From Pikeienuella piscinae (lineage in GTDB: Bacteria > Pseudomonadota > Alphaproteobacteria > Rhodobacterales > Rhodobacteraceae): a stretch of 64,000 nt of DNA. The stretch spans positions 4,220,001-4,284,000 of the forward strand of contig NZ_CP049056.1 of NCBI RefSeq assembly GCF_011044155.1. The letters are read 5' to 3'. The first letter of the stretch is position 1. Each line of letters starts with the position of its first letter. Below are positions 1 through 8,382 of the stretch, piece by piece. The position numbers and the translations under genes are program-made. Under the pieces are notes generated by a model. It worked only from the letters and a program-made list of their open reading frames with translations, made no database searches and had not been told where the DNA came from.

Positions 1-2
1 GG

Positions 3-698
3 ATCAAGGGGTTCTACCTGGCCGTGGCGACGCTGGCGGCGCAGTTCTTCCTGGTCTGGCTCTTCAACAAGGTGCCGTGGTTCTACAATTATTCCGCGAC
101 CGGGCAGATCAATGCGCCGACGCGCACTTTTTTCGGGATCGAGGTGACCGGGCCGTCGGCGGCGCCCTGGGCGACCTATCTGTTCTGCCTTCTCTTCGTG
201 TTCATTTTCGCCTGGGCGGCGCGGAACCTGACGCGGGGTAGGCTGGGACGACAATGGATGGCGATCCGCGACATGGACATCGCGGCGGAGATCATCGGCG
301 TGAATCCGCTGATGGCGAAACTCTCCGCCTTCGCGATCTCATCCTTTTACATCGGCGTCGCGGGTGCGCTCTTCTTCACTGTCTATCTCGGCGCGGCGGA
401 GGTGGGCGAGGCGTTTGGCATCGACAAGTCGTTCCTCGTCCTTTTCATGATCATCATTGGCGGGCTCGGCTCGATTCTGGGCAGTTTCATTGGGGCGGCG
501 TTCATGGTGCTTCTGCCGGTCCTCCTGAAAAACCTCTTTGTCGGCGGGCTCGACTGGCCGACGGATGTCGCCGCGCATCTTCAACTCGTCATTTCGGGCG
601 GGCTGATCATCCTGTTCCTGATTGTCGAGCCGCACGGGCTTGCGCAATTGTGGCGATTACTGAAGGAAAAATTGAGATTGTGGCCGTTTCCGCACTAG
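3..698 (+). CDS. livM: Branched-chain amino acid-type ABC transporter permease (LivM family), 5' truncated
   Basis: Inner-membrane permease subunit of a LivM-type importer. The reading frame is already open at the first bases of the window (residues IKGFYLAVATLAAQ), so the N-terminal part lies outside; a GTG at 24 is internal. Several hydrophobic membrane spans are visible, with the family's conserved cytoplasmic loop (GRQWMAIRDMDIAAEIIGVN) and the GGLGSILGS stretch. It is followed by a substrate-binding protein and a LivF-type ATPase on the same strand, so the rest of the transporter (LivH, LivG) is expected upstream of the window. The substrate is not determined; the CoA ligase downstream suggests an organic or aromatic acid. 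Confidence 0.9.
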   Translation: MKGFYLAVATLAAQFFLVWLFNKVPWFYNYSATGQINAPTRTFFGIEVTGPSAAPWATYLFCLLFVFIFAWAARNLTRGRLGRQWMAIRDMDIAAEIIGVNPLMAKLSAFAISSFYIGVAGALFFTVYLGAAEVGEAFGIDKSFLVLFMIIIGGLGSILGSFIGAAFMVLLPVLLKNLFVGGLDWPTDVAAHLQLVISGGLIILFLIVEPHGLAQLWRLLKEKLRLWPFPH

Positions 699-771
699 GA
701 TCGACCGCATGAGACGAACCCGGAACAACCGGGGCGCATACCGATCTTCAACCCTACAGGGAGGATTTAGC

Positions 772-2067
772 ATGAAACTCTCCAGACTGTCCGCGATCAC
801 TGCGGCGGCGCTGCTGGCGGCGAGTCCGGCGTTGGCGGACCTCGTGTTCCCATCGCTCAGCTACCGCACCGGCGCTTACGCCGCGAGCGGCATCCCCTTC
901 GCCGACGGCTATGCCGATTACTTCACCCTGGTGAACGAACGCGATGGAGGCATCGGCGGCGTGAAGGCGCGGGTGCCGGAATGCGAGACCGGCTACAACA
1001 CCGAAAAGGGCGTCGAGTGTTATGAGTCGACCAAGGGCGAGGGCGATGGCGCGTTGCTCTATCAGCCCCTCTCCACCGGCATCACCTACCAGCTGATCCC
1101 CAAGGTTTCGGCCGATGGAATTCCGATGCACTCGATGGGGTATGGCCGCACCTCGGCCGCCAACGGCAAGGTGTTCGAATGGGTTTTCACCTACCCGACC
1201 AATTACTGGGCCGGCGCCTCGGTCGCGGTGAAGTACATTCTGAACGAGAATGGCGGCGATATTTCCGGCAAGAACATTGCGCTGCTTTACCACAATTCGG
1301 CCTATGGCAAGGAGCCGATCCGGACGCTGGAGGAACTCGCCAAGAAGCATGGTTTTTCCCTCACGCTGCTGCCGATCGACGCGCCCGGACAGGAGCAGAA
1401 ATCGCAATGGCTTCAAATCCGGCGCGAACGGCCGGATTACGTTCTCTTCTGGGGCTGGGGCGTGATGAACCAGGTCGCGATTCAGGAGGCCGCGAACATC
1501 CGTTACCCGATGGAGAATTTCATCGGCATCTGGTGGTCGGGCGCCGAGCCTGACGTGATCCCGGCGGGCGCCGGCGCGGACGGCTACAAGGCGCTGGCCT
1601 TTTTCGGCACCGGCGACGACTGGCCGATCTTCGACGATATCCGGAAATACGTTGTGGACGCGGGAAAGGCCGCCGGCGCCGGTGATAATATCGGCTCGGT
1701 CGGCTACAACCGCGGCCTCTACGCGGCGATGCTGGCGGTCGAGGCGACGAAGACGGCGCAGGAACTGAGTGGCGAGAAGAACATCACCGCCGCGATGATG
1801 CGCGACGGGATGGAGGCGCTGGAGATCACCGAGGAAAAGTTGACGGCGCTCGGCCTCGCCGGCTTCGGCCCTACATTCAAGGTCACCTGCGCGAACCATG
1901 GCGGGCCGGGCCTTGGCGCGATCCAGCAATGGGACGCCGACGCCCAGACCTGGAGCATCATCACCGACTTCGTTGAGCCTGATATGGACGTGCTCCAGCC
2001 GTTGATCGATGAGGACAGCGCGGCCTACGCCGCCGAGAATGGCATCGAGCCGCGCTCCTGCGACTGA
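772..2067 (+). CDS. ABC transporter periplasmic substrate-binding protein
   Basis: Periplasmic binding protein (LivJ/LivK-like, Peripla_BP_6 type), 431 aa. The start is placed at the ATG after the GGGAGGATTTAG ribosome binding site; an in-frame start at 709 lacks this. A signal peptide of about 22 residues ends at SPALA. The mature protein has the repeated alpha/beta lobes of the family, for example GKNIALLYHNSAYGKEP and PDYVLFWGWGVMNQ. It lies between a LivM-type permease and a LivF-type ATPase, so it should deliver ligand to this transporter. The ligand cannot be read from the sequence. Confidence 0.88.
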   Translation: MKLSRLSAITAAALLAASPALADLVFPSLSYRTGAYAASGIPFADGYADYFTLVNERDGGIGGVKARVPECETGYNTEKGVECYESTKGEGDGALLYQPLSTGITYQLIPKVSADGIPMHSMGYGRTSAANGKVFEWVFTYPTNYWAGASVAVKYILNENGGDISGKNIALLYHNSAYGKEPIRTLEELAKKHGFSLTLLPIDAPGQEQKSQWLQIRRERPDYVLFWGWGVMNQVAIQEAANIRYPMENFIGIWWSGAEPDVIPAGAGADGYKALAFFGTGDDWPIFDDIRKYVVDAGKAAGAGDNIGSVGYNRGLYAAMLAVEATKTAQELSGEKNITAAMMRDGMEALEITEEKLTALGLAGFGPTFKVTCANHGGPGLGAIQQWDADAQTWSIITDFVEPDMDVLQPLIDEDSAAYAAENGIEPRSCD

Positions 2068-2140
2068 CATGATATCTTCCCCGGCTCCGCGCGGGGCCGG
2101 GGAGGCGCCAACATCGCCCTTCCTAGTTCAGGCCGCATCC

Positions 2141-2977
2141 ATGCTCGACGACAGTGAAAATCCGGCGAAGAGCGAACCGGAAACCCTGCTCGAAGTCTCG
2201 AATGTCGAGGTGATCTACAATCACGTGATCCTCGTTCTGAAAGGCGTCAGCCTGACCGTGCCGCGGGGCGGGATCACCGCCTTGCTGGGCGGCAACGGGG
2301 CCGGCAAGACGACGACGCTCAAGGCGATCTCGAACCTTCTCCATTCCGAGCGTGGCGAGGTGACGAAAGGCGCAATCCGCTATCGCGGCGAGCCGGTCGC
2401 GAAACTGAATCCCGCCGCGCTGGTGAAAAAGGGCGTCATCCAGGTAATGGAGGGGCGGCACTGTTTCGAACATCTCACGATCGAGGAGAATCTTCTCACC
2501 GGCGCCTACACGCGCTCATCGAAGACCGAGACCGCGGCGGAACTCGAGAAGGTTTACGCCTATTTTCCACGCCTCAAGGAGCGACGGAAAAGCCAGGCCG
2601 GCTACACTTCTGGCGGCGAGCAGCAAATGTGCGCCATCGGCCGCGCGCTGATGAGCCGGCCGGAGATGATCCTGCTGGACGAGCCATCGATGGGCCTCGC
2701 GCCGCAGCTTGTGGAGGAAATCTTCGGTATCGTGAAAGGGCTGAACGAGAACGAGGGCGTCAGTTTTCTTCTAGCCGAGCAGAACACCAATGTGGCGCTT
2801 CGCTTCGCTCATTACGGCTATATCCTCGAAAGCGGCCGGGTGGTGATGGACGGGCCGGCGGCGAGCTTGCGCGAGAACCCTGACGTGAAGGAATTCTATC
2901 TCGGGATGTCCGAGACCGGGCGCAAAAGCTTTCGCGACAGCCGCTCTTATCGCCGGCGCAAGCGGTGGCTGAGTTGA
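2141..2977 (+). CDS. livF: ABC transporter ATP-binding protein, LivF family
   Basis: Cytoplasmic ATPase subunit, 278 aa. Walker A GGNGAGKT lies near residues 50-57, the signature motif SGGEQQ near 157-162 and Walker B MILLDEP near 176-182, all intact. The start chosen (MLDD) gives a normal LivF N-terminus; an in-frame ATG at 2069 would add 24 residues and cannot be excluded. The C-terminus is extended and basic (SFRDSRSYRRRKRW). It completes the transporter begun by the upstream permease and binding protein genes. Confidence 0.9.
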   Translation: MLDDSENPAKSEPETLLEVSNVEVIYNHVILVLKGVSLTVPRGGITALLGGNGAGKTTTLKAISNLLHSERGEVTKGAIRYRGEPVAKLNPAALVKKGVIQVMEGRHCFEHLTIEENLLTGAYTRSSKTETAAELEKVYAYFPRLKERRKSQAGYTSGGEQQMCAIGRALMSRPEMILLDEPSMGLAPQLVEEIFGIVKGLNENEGVSFLLAEQNTNVALRFAHYGYILESGRVVMDGPAASLRENPDVKEFYLGMSETGRKSFRDSRSYRRRKRWLS

Positions 2978-3068
2978 GGCCACGCCTTGGCCGCGCCGAG
3001 CAGGAGAGGCGGCCGGACCTCCCGGACCCGCCGCCTCCGATAGTCTCTCGACCGATTCCGCCTCTACT

Positions 3069-3473
3069 CTACTTGGGCGCGCAATCGTTAATGATCACTC
3101 CGGGTGAATGGGCGAAACTGACGCCACTTGCGCCGTAGCGGTAGTAGTATCGCACGTTCCCGCCTGATGAGAGGGGATCGCCCTCCGGACTCATCGTGTA
3201 TTCATATTTGAAGCTGCGGTCGGTGGGCTGCGCATTCGGCGTATCTGAAAAGCCGATGGCGCCCGCTCCCTTGTAGGGCTCGAATGTGAGTGTGAACCAG
3301 TCGCCCGCGTCGCCGGGATTCACGCATCTGAACTGACGTCCCGACACGGCGTCGAAGAACGCGTCGTTCTTCAGCGGGACGAGATCAGCCCTGGCGGTCG
3401 GAGCGGTGGCGGTTGGAGTGGAGCAAGCGGCCGCAAGCAGGGAGGAGCAAGCAATTAAGTGGAATCTTCTCAT
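3069..3473 (-). CDS. Small predicted lipoprotein of unknown function
   Basis: A 134-aa protein read against its neighbours. The chosen start (MRRFHL) gives a clear lipoprotein-type signal: basic n-region, hydrophobic core and LLAAAC with the Cys near residue 20, followed by a Thr/Ala/Pro-rich linker. The mature part is small and beta-rich (VSGRQFRCVNPGDAGDW, KYEYTMSPEGD, VRYYYRYGASG) with two further cysteines. I recognise no family. It sits alone between a transporter gene and a CoA-ligase gene on the other strand. Confidence 0.6.
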   Translation of the reverse strand: MRRFHLIACSSLLAAACSTPTATAPTARADLVPLKNDAFFDAVSGRQFRCVNPGDAGDWFTLTFEPYKGAGAIGFSDTPNAQPTDRSFKYEYTMSPEGDPLSSGGNVRYYYRYGASGVSFAHSPGVIINDCAPK

Positions 3474-3660
3474 GGTTCTAGTTTCCTTATGTTTTGATCG
3501 AATCAATAAATAGCGTGAAATTATTGAGCGGCCTTCCGAACGCTGCCAACAAAATTGCGCGCGGTGCAACTTCGCGTTTCCTTTCGTCGAAGGAATGCAG
3601 GGCGTTGGTCTTCATTCCGGGCATCTGTAATGTTGCGCGGAATGCTGGGAGGAAAAGCAA

Positions 3661-4896
3661 ATGACCCGCCACTACGACGAACTCGAAACCCGCAGCGCTG
3701 ATGAGCGCGCGGCGGATATCGCCGCCAAGCTGCCGCGGCTGATCGCCGGCGCGATGGGGGCCGCGCCGGGGCTGGCGTCGCATCTTGATGGCGTCGATCC
3801 TGCGGCAGTCGCTGACCTGAACGGGCTCGCAAAGCTTCCCGTGCTGCGCAAGTCTGACCTTCACGCCGCGCAGAAGGCGGCCCCGCCCTTCGGCGGCTTC
3901 GCGCGGCCTCCGGGCGCGACGCATCATGTCTTTCAGTCACCCGGCCCGATCTATGAGCCGGGCGGGACGGGGCGCGACTGGTGGCGCATGGGCCGCAGCC
4001 TTTTCGCCGCCGGGATCGGGCCGGGCGATATCGTGCAGAATTGCTTCTCCTATCACCTGACGCCAGCCGGCATGATGTTCGAGAATGGCGCGGCGGCTGT
4101 CGGCGCTTCGGTCTTGCCGGCGGGAACAGGGCAGACGGAGCTTCAAGCGCAGGCGGCGGCGGATATCGGCGTCACCGCCTACACCGGGACGCCGGATTAT
4201 CTGAAAGTAATCCTCGACAAGGCGGCAGAGCTTGGGTTGGATCTATCGCGGTTGAAAAAGGCGGTGGTCGGCGGCGGTGCGCTTTTTCCGAGTCTTCGCG
4301 CGGAATATGCTGAGCGTGGGATCACCTGCCTTCAGGGTTACGGCACGGCCGATCTCGGTTCAATCGCGTATGAGAGCCCTGGACCGGATGGCGCGGTCGA
4401 GGGGATGGTCGTCGATGAGGGTGTGCTTGTCGAGGTCGTGACGCCGGGTACGGGCGATCCTGTCGCTGAGGGCGAGGTCGGCGAAGTCGTGGTCACCACG
4501 TTCAACCTGGACTATCCACTGATCCGTTTCGCCACCGGCGATCTCTCCGCTGTTCTACCGGGCGAGAGCCCTTGCGGGCGCACGAACATGCGGATCAAGG
4601 GCTGGATGGGTCGCGCCGACCAAACCGCGAAGGTCAAGGGCATGTTCGTTCGTCCGGAACAGGTCGCAACGCTGGTCGCCCGCCATGATGAAGTGCTGAA
4701 AGCCCGCGTTATCGTCACCCGTTCGGGCGAGCAGGATTCGATGCTGGTGCGGCTGGAGGCGACGGGCGGCGATGTCGCGGCGTTCGAAGCCAGCGTCGTG
4801 GCGGCGCTGAAGCTCAAGGGCGCGGTGGAGGTCGTCGTCCCGGGGAGTCTGCCGAAGGACGGCAAGGTGATCGACGATCAGCGCAGTTACGAGTGA
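3661..4896 (+). CDS. Phenylacetate-CoA ligase-like AMP-binding enzyme
   Basis: A 411-aa member of the PaaK branch of adenylate-forming enzymes, which activate an aryl or related carboxylic acid to its CoA thioester through an acyl-AMP. Visible landmarks are the Gly/Thr-rich stretch around AGTGQTELQAQ, LQGYGTADLGSIAYES (acyl-adenylate binding) and the C-terminal hinge/lid LIRFATGDLS...GWMGRADQTAKVKGMFV. A GGGAGG ribosome binding site precedes the ATG. It follows the LivM-binding protein-LivF genes on the same strand, so it probably activates the imported substrate; that link is inference. A hairpin terminator follows. Confidence 0.82.
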   Translation: MTRHYDELETRSADERAADIAAKLPRLIAGAMGAAPGLASHLDGVDPAAVADLNGLAKLPVLRKSDLHAAQKAAPPFGGFARPPGATHHVFQSPGPIYEPGGTGRDWWRMGRSLFAAGIGPGDIVQNCFSYHLTPAGMMFENGAAAVGASVLPAGTGQTELQAQAAADIGVTAYTGTPDYLKVILDKAAELGLDLSRLKKAVVGGGALFPSLRAEYAERGITCLQGYGTADLGSIAYESPGPDGAVEGMVVDEGVLVEVVTPGTGDPVAEGEVGEVVVTTFNLDYPLIRFATGDLSAVLPGESPCGRTNMRIKGWMGRADQTAKVKGMFVRPEQVATLVARHDEVLKARVIVTRSGEQDSMLVRLEATGGDVAAFEASVVAALKLKGAVEVVVPGSLPKDGKVIDDQRSYE

Positions 4897-4910
4897 TTCC
4901 CGAAACGCCA

Positions 4911-4934
4911 AAGGCCGCGCGAGAGCGCGGCCTT
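4911..4934. terminator. Bidirectional intrinsic terminator between convergent genes
   Basis: Perfect 10-bp stem AAGGCCGCGC / GCGCGGCCTT with a GAGA tetraloop. It is followed by CATTTTCG on the plus strand and by TTTGG on the minus strand. It lies between the CoA-ligase gene and the convergent L36 gene and can serve both. Confidence 0.7.
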
Positions 4935-4971
4935 CATTTTCGTCGCACGGCTCGAAGGCGCGCGGCGCGGG

Positions 4972-5097
4972 TCAGCCCTGGCGGGCCTTGAACCGGCGCT
5001 GCACCTTGTTGATCACGTAGACCCGACCCTTGCGGCGCACCACGCGGCACGCCGGATGACGACTCTTCAGCGAGCGAAGCGAATTCTTGACTTTCAT
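4972..5097 (-). CDS. rpmJ: 50S ribosomal protein L36 (zinc-free form)
   Basis: A 41-aa basic protein with the L36 signature ([30 protein letters not shown]). Only one Cys is present, so it is the form without the zinc ribbon, comparable to E. coli YkgO and usual in alphaproteobacteria. The ATG is preceded by GCAGGA. It stands apart from the ribosomal super-cluster, next to tRNA-Val on the same strand. The longer upstream open frame runs through the tRNA and is not coding. Confidence 0.93.
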   Translation of the reverse strand: MKVKNSLRSLKSRHPACRVVRRKGRVYVINKVQRRFKARQG

Positions 5098-5157
5098 CCT
5101 GCGTCTCCCGGCGCGCTGCGCCCTGATCTCTGTCTCTCGCCCGGCGCGGCGGTCTGA

Positions 5158-5232
5158 TGGTGGGCGTAACTGGGATTGAACCAGTGACCCCTTCGATGTC
5201 AACGAAGTGCTCTCCCGCTGAGCTATACGCCC
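5158..5232 (-). tRNA. tRNA-Val(GAC)
   Basis: Read on the minus strand: acceptor stem GGGCGTA pairs with TACGCCC, D-arm AGCTCAGCGGGAGAGC, anticodon stem-loop CTTCGTTGACATCGAAG with anticodon GAC, and T-arm with GGTTCAATCCC. Discriminator A is followed by an encoded CCA. All canonical elements are present. Confidence 0.95.
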
Positions 5233-5372
5233 ATGAGCCTCCGCGCCCGGTCGCGGGATAAAGCATGGGATGCGTGGGGTCGTCAAGGCCGCGAAGCGGT
5301 GAAACTCGACACCGCGTTCGGCCCTTATTGTTCGGATTGCCAATCGCATGGCGCGGGTCCATCCTGATCCGC

Positions 5373-6233
5373 ATGGTCACGACGCAGCCCTTCCATCTGA
5401 CTGAGCCGGAGACGCTTTCCGCCGCTGCGGTGTTCAGTTCCCCGCATAGCGGCCGAATCTATCCCGACGACCTGATCCGGCGCGCCCGGCTCGACCGGCA
5501 CGCGCTCCGCGCCTCCGAAGACGCATTCGTTGATCGGCTCTTCTCGGCCGCGCCCGATTCAGGCGCGCCGCTGATCGCCGCCGCGATGCCCCGCGCATAT
5601 GTCGATCTGAACCGCGGGCCGGAGGAGCTGGACCCGGCGGTGGTGCGCGATGTCCGGGCGACCGGGCTCAACCCGCGCGTTGCAGCTGGCTTGGGCGTCA
5701 TCCCGCGCATCGTCGCGGAAGGGCGGCCGATATACGAAGGGAAGATCGGGCTGGACGAGGCGCGCGCGCGAATCGCCGCGTGCCATACGCCCTATCATCG
5801 TAAGCTGGAGGCGCTGATGACGCGGGCGGCCGCGCATTTCGGCTACGCGCTTCTCTTCGATTGTCATTCGATGCCGTCCGACGCGTTGCGCGCGGCGCCG
5901 CGGGTGCGGGGCGGGCGCGCGCAGATCGTGCTCGGCGACCGCTTCGGCGCCTCGGCGGCGCGACCATTGATGCAGGCCGCCATCGATGCGTTCGAGCGCG
6001 CTGGCTTCGTCGTCGCCGTAAATGCGCCGTTCGCCGGCGGTCACATAACGCAGCGCTACGGCCGTCCGTCGCAGAACTGGCACGCGATTCAGATAGAGAT
6101 CGATCGTGGTCTCTATCTCGATCAGAATCTGGTGACGCCGGGGCCGGGCTATGCAGAATTGAATGCGCGACTGGCGCGTGTGATCCCTGAACTGGCTCTG
6201 ATCGGCCGCGCCGGAGCGCTCGCCGCCGAATAG
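5373..6233 (+). CDS. N-formylglutamate amidohydrolase family protein
   Basis: A 286-aa FGase-family hydrolase (PF05013 type). Family landmarks are [10 protein letters not shown] near the N-terminus, [21 protein letters not shown] (likely metal-binding) and the C-terminal [10 protein letters not shown]. Members hydrolyse N-formyl-L-glutamate to formate and glutamate in histidine breakdown, but many rhodobacterial paralogues stand outside hut operons, as here, so the substrate is uncertain. The start at MVTTQPF is chosen over an earlier in-frame ATG that would run through the upstream region next to tRNA-Val. Confidence 0.85.
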   Translation: MVTTQPFHLTEPETLSAAAVFSSPHSGRIYPDDLIRRARLDRHALRASEDAFVDRLFSAAPDSGAPLIAAAMPRAYVDLNRGPEELDPAVVRDVRATGLNPRVAAGLGVIPRIVAEGRPIYEGKIGLDEARARIAACHTPYHRKLEALMTRAAAHFGYALLFDCHSMPSDALRAAPRVRGGRAQIVLGDRFGASAARPLMQAAIDAFERAGFVVAVNAPFAGGHITQRYGRPSQNWHAIQIEIDRGLYLDQNLVTPGPGYAELNARLARVIPELALIGRAGALAAE

Positions 6234-6298
6234 GTTTCTACGACCGGTCGCCATCGAGGACCCACGCGGAAACAGGCGTTGGACTCCAAGAATACCGC

Positions 6299-6324
6299 AA
6301 AAAAATGGGCCGCCGAAGCGGCCC
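6299..6324 (-). terminator. Strong intrinsic terminator on the minus strand
   Basis: Minus strand: GGGCCGC, TTCG loop, GCGGCCC, then ATTTTTTT. This is a textbook Rho-independent terminator, but no protein gene ends close to it; dinB ends about 230 bp upstream on the same strand. Confidence 0.8.
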
Positions 6325-6462
6325 AAGTAAAGGGAGGAAACGCCCGACTAAGGGCTACGGCCTAAGCCGTGAGTTGAAGATATGTGTGCGATGCAGCATT
6401 GGCAAGCGTGCATTGCAGAATCTCGCCAGACCAGGTGACCTTGGTTGGTGGCGGACGAATAA
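6299..6462 (-). ncRNA. Candidate small RNA ending at a strong terminator
   Basis: The gap between the amidohydrolase and dinB (6234-6552) has no convincing protein gene. On the minus strand it holds a TATAAA box (6470-6475), about 160 nt without a good ORF, a TTTCCTCCCTTT stretch that could pair with Shine-Dalgarno sequences, and the terminator at 6299-6324. CCUCC-type motifs occur in stress-related small RNAs of Rhodobacter (CcsR family), but no homology is claimed. No good -35 box is seen. It could also simply be the dinB 3' UTR. Confidence 0.3.
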
Positions 6463-6552
6463 AAAGAATTTTATATCAACATATTGAAGGATTATTGGCG
6501 GGGGAACAAATTTGTTGCAACTGCGAGGGTCCGCCGGTATCGCGGCGACGGA

Positions 6553-7809
6553 TCATCTGATGCTGCGGCCCTTTGCGATCGAATCCGCGCCAAATCGGGC
6601 GCGGATCCGGTCGCTTGCGCGCTCCGCGCGGGCTCTCGCCCCGGCCTGAGAATCGAGAAGGTCCGCCGAGGCGTCGTCGCCTTCGCCTTCAGGAAGCAGG
6701 TCCGATATTCCCACGCCGACCAGCCGGAACGGGCCTTGGGAGAGGATCAGACCGAGGAGCGCCCGTCCGGTGGTGAAGATGCGGTCGGCGAGCTGCGTGG
6801 GGCTGGTGAGCGCGCTTTGGCGGGTGAGGGCGCGGAAATCCGCGGTTCTGACCTTCACCGTGACGCGGCGGCCGGCGAGAGTCCTGGCCTTGGCGCGGTC
6901 GGCGACGCGCACGGCGAGGCGCCAGAGGTGGGCTTCGAGCGTTTCGCGGTCGCGGATGTCTTCGTCGAAAGTGGTCTCGGCGGAGATTGATTTCATCGCG
7001 GCGTTGCGGGTCACGAGGCGGGCGTCTTCGCCGCGGGCGAGGGCGGCGAGGCGGCGGCCCATGGCGCCGTAGCGGGCGGTGAGGTCGGCTTCATCGGCGC
7101 GGCGGAGGTCGGCGATGGTGCGGAACCCGTCGGCGATCAGCTTCTTCTGCGTGGCGGCGCCGACGCCCCAGATGGTGGAGACTGGGCGGGGGGCGAGGAA
7201 GGTGTCGGTTTCGGCCTCGCCGACCACGGAATAGCCGCGCGGCTTGTCGAGATCGGAGGCGATCTTGGCGAGGAACTTGTTGTGGCTGAGGCCGGCGGAG
7301 GCGTCGATGCCGGTCTCGCTCCTGATCCGGGCGATGAGGCGGGCGAGGGTGATCGCCGGGGGGGCGCGGTGAAGGCGTTGGGTGCCGCGGAGGTCGAGGA
7401 AGGCCTCGTCGAGGGAGAGGGGTTCGACGAGGGGGGTCGCCTCCTCCATCAGTGTCCGGATCTGGCGGGAGACGGCGACATAGGTCTCCATACGCGGAGG
7501 GATGACCACGGCTTCGGGGCAGAGGGCGAGGGCCTTGAACATCGGCATGGCGGAGCGGACGCCCCTGATCCGGGCGACGTAGCAGGCGGTGGAGACGACG
7601 CCGCGGCGACCGCCGCCGATGATGACGGGGCGGTCGGCGAGGGTCGGATCGTCGCGTTTCTCGACCGAGGCGTAGAAGGCGTCGCAGTCGATATGGGCGA
7701 TCCCGAGGGTGAGAATCTCCGGGTGCGACAGGGTGCGCGGCGAGCGGCAGGCCGGGCAGCGGCCGGGCCTTTCGAAGCTCTCGTAACAGTCGCGGCAGAT
7801 CGTCGGCAT
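6553..7809 (-). CDS. dinB: DNA polymerase IV (Y-family translesion polymerase)
   Basis: A 418-aa Y-family polymerase for translesion synthesis. The palm motif HIDCDAFYASVEKRDDP and the second catalytic motif PLSLDEAFLDL are intact, as are the helix-hairpin-helix region (TIWGVGAATQKKL) and the little-finger domain. Ahead of the palm domain lies a short extension with CRDC and CPAC pairs (residues about 5-20), a likely zinc-binding knuckle seen in rhodobacterial DinB proteins. The ATG at 7809 is chosen because this extension follows it directly. No GTTC/GAAC-type LexA box is seen upstream; a palindrome is present at 7862-7877. Confidence 0.92.
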   Translation of the reverse strand: MPTICRDCYESFERPGRCPACRSPRTLSHPEILTLGIAHIDCDAFYASVEKRDDPTLADRPVIIGGGRRGVVSTACYVARIRGVRSAMPMFKALALCPEAVVIPPRMETYVAVSRQIRTLMEEATPLVEPLSLDEAFLDLRGTQRLHRAPPAITLARLIARIRSETGIDASAGLSHNKFLAKIASDLDKPRGYSVVGEAETDTFLAPRPVSTIWGVGAATQKKLIADGFRTIADLRRADEADLTARYGAMGRRLAALARGEDARLVTRNAAMKSISAETTFDEDIRDRETLEAHLWRLAVRVADRAKARTLAGRRVTVKVRTADFRALTRQSALTSPTQLADRIFTTGRALLGLILSQGPFRLVGVGISDLLPEGEGDDASADLLDSQAGARARAERASDRIRARFGADSIAKGRSIR

Positions 7810-7861
7810 GGGGGCGAGGATAGCAGAGAGCGGGGCGGGGCGGCAGCGGGAAATCAGTGCG

Positions 7862-7877
7862 TTATCGCACGCGATAA
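7862..7877. promoter_or_regulatory. Palindromic candidate operator upstream of dinB
   Basis: TTATCGC AC GCGATAA, a perfect 7-bp inverted repeat with a 2-bp centre, starts 53 bp upstream of the dinB start codon, in the region shared with the divergent arsR gene. The regulator is not known. Confidence 0.4.
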
Positions 7878-7966
7878 GGGGGTCAAACAATTGATATAAA
7901 TAAATAATCCGAATCTTCGTGTTTTTCGGGGCGGCTATCGCGCGGGTTTCCGGGGGTGAAAATCTC

Positions 7967-7986
7967 ATTCAACAATTCGGTTGACT
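7967..7986. promoter_or_regulatory. Upstream ArsR-type operator copy
   Basis: ATTCAAC N6 GTTGACT, one mismatch from the perfect palindrome at 8007-8026. The two centres are 40 bp apart, close to four helical turns. It lies just upstream of the arsR gene and is probably its autoregulatory site. Confidence 0.5.
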
Positions 7987-8006
7987 CATGCCATTCCGAC
8001 ATGTAC

Positions 8007-8026
8007 ATTCAACGCCATGGTTGAAT
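8007..8026. promoter_or_regulatory. ArsR-type operator overlapping the arsR start codon
   Basis: ATTCAAC GCCATG GTTGAAT, a perfect 7-bp inverted repeat with a 6-bp spacer. The arsR start codon lies inside the spacer. A dimeric winged-helix repressor would fit; binding by the adjacent ArsR protein is inferred. Confidence 0.55.
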
Positions 8027-8382
8027 CAGGAACAGCAGAGATGAACGCCGTCTTTCACGCGCTCGGCGATCCGACGCGTCGGGGGATGCTCGGCGCGCTG
8101 GCCGAAGGCGAACGGAGCGTGGGGGAGCTGGCGGCGCCGTTCGAGATGTCGCTCGCGGCGGCGTCGAAACACGTGAAGGTGCTGGAGCGCGCCGGGTTGA
8201 TCCGGCGCGAGGTGCGCTGGCGCACGCATACCTGCAGGCTGGTCCCGGAGCCGCTTGCCGCCGCTCATCGCTGGCTGGGCGAGTATGAGCGGTTCTGGAC
8301 CGGCCGGCTGGACGATCTGGAGCGGCTGCTCCGCGCGGAGGACGCCGCTGAACCCTTAAACCCGGAAGGAGAGGACGAATGA
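8017..8382 (+). CDS. ArsR-family winged-helix transcriptional repressor
   Basis: A 121-aa ArsR/SmtB-fold regulator without an obvious metal-binding Cys cluster. The HTH core is clear (FHALGDPTRRGMLGAL, SVGELAAPFEMSLAAASKHVKVLERAGLI). The start MVESGTAEMNAVFHAL matches the usual N-terminus of this subgroup; ATGs at 7981 and 8041 are alternatives. It overlaps the next gene, an AHSA1-type SRPBCC protein, by 4 bp (ATGA), a very common pairing. Two palindromes around the start suggest autorepression. Confidence 0.9.
   Translation: MVESGTAEMNAVFHALGDPTRRGMLGALAEGERSVGELAAPFEMSLAAASKHVKVLERAGLIRREVRWRTHTCRLVPEPLAAAHRWLGEYERFWTGRLDDLERLLRAEDAAEPLNPEGEDE

Noticed and set aside
4934-5380. Minus-strand frames spanning L36 and tRNA-Val
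   Set aside because: They read through the tRNA; only the final 41 codons (L36) are real.
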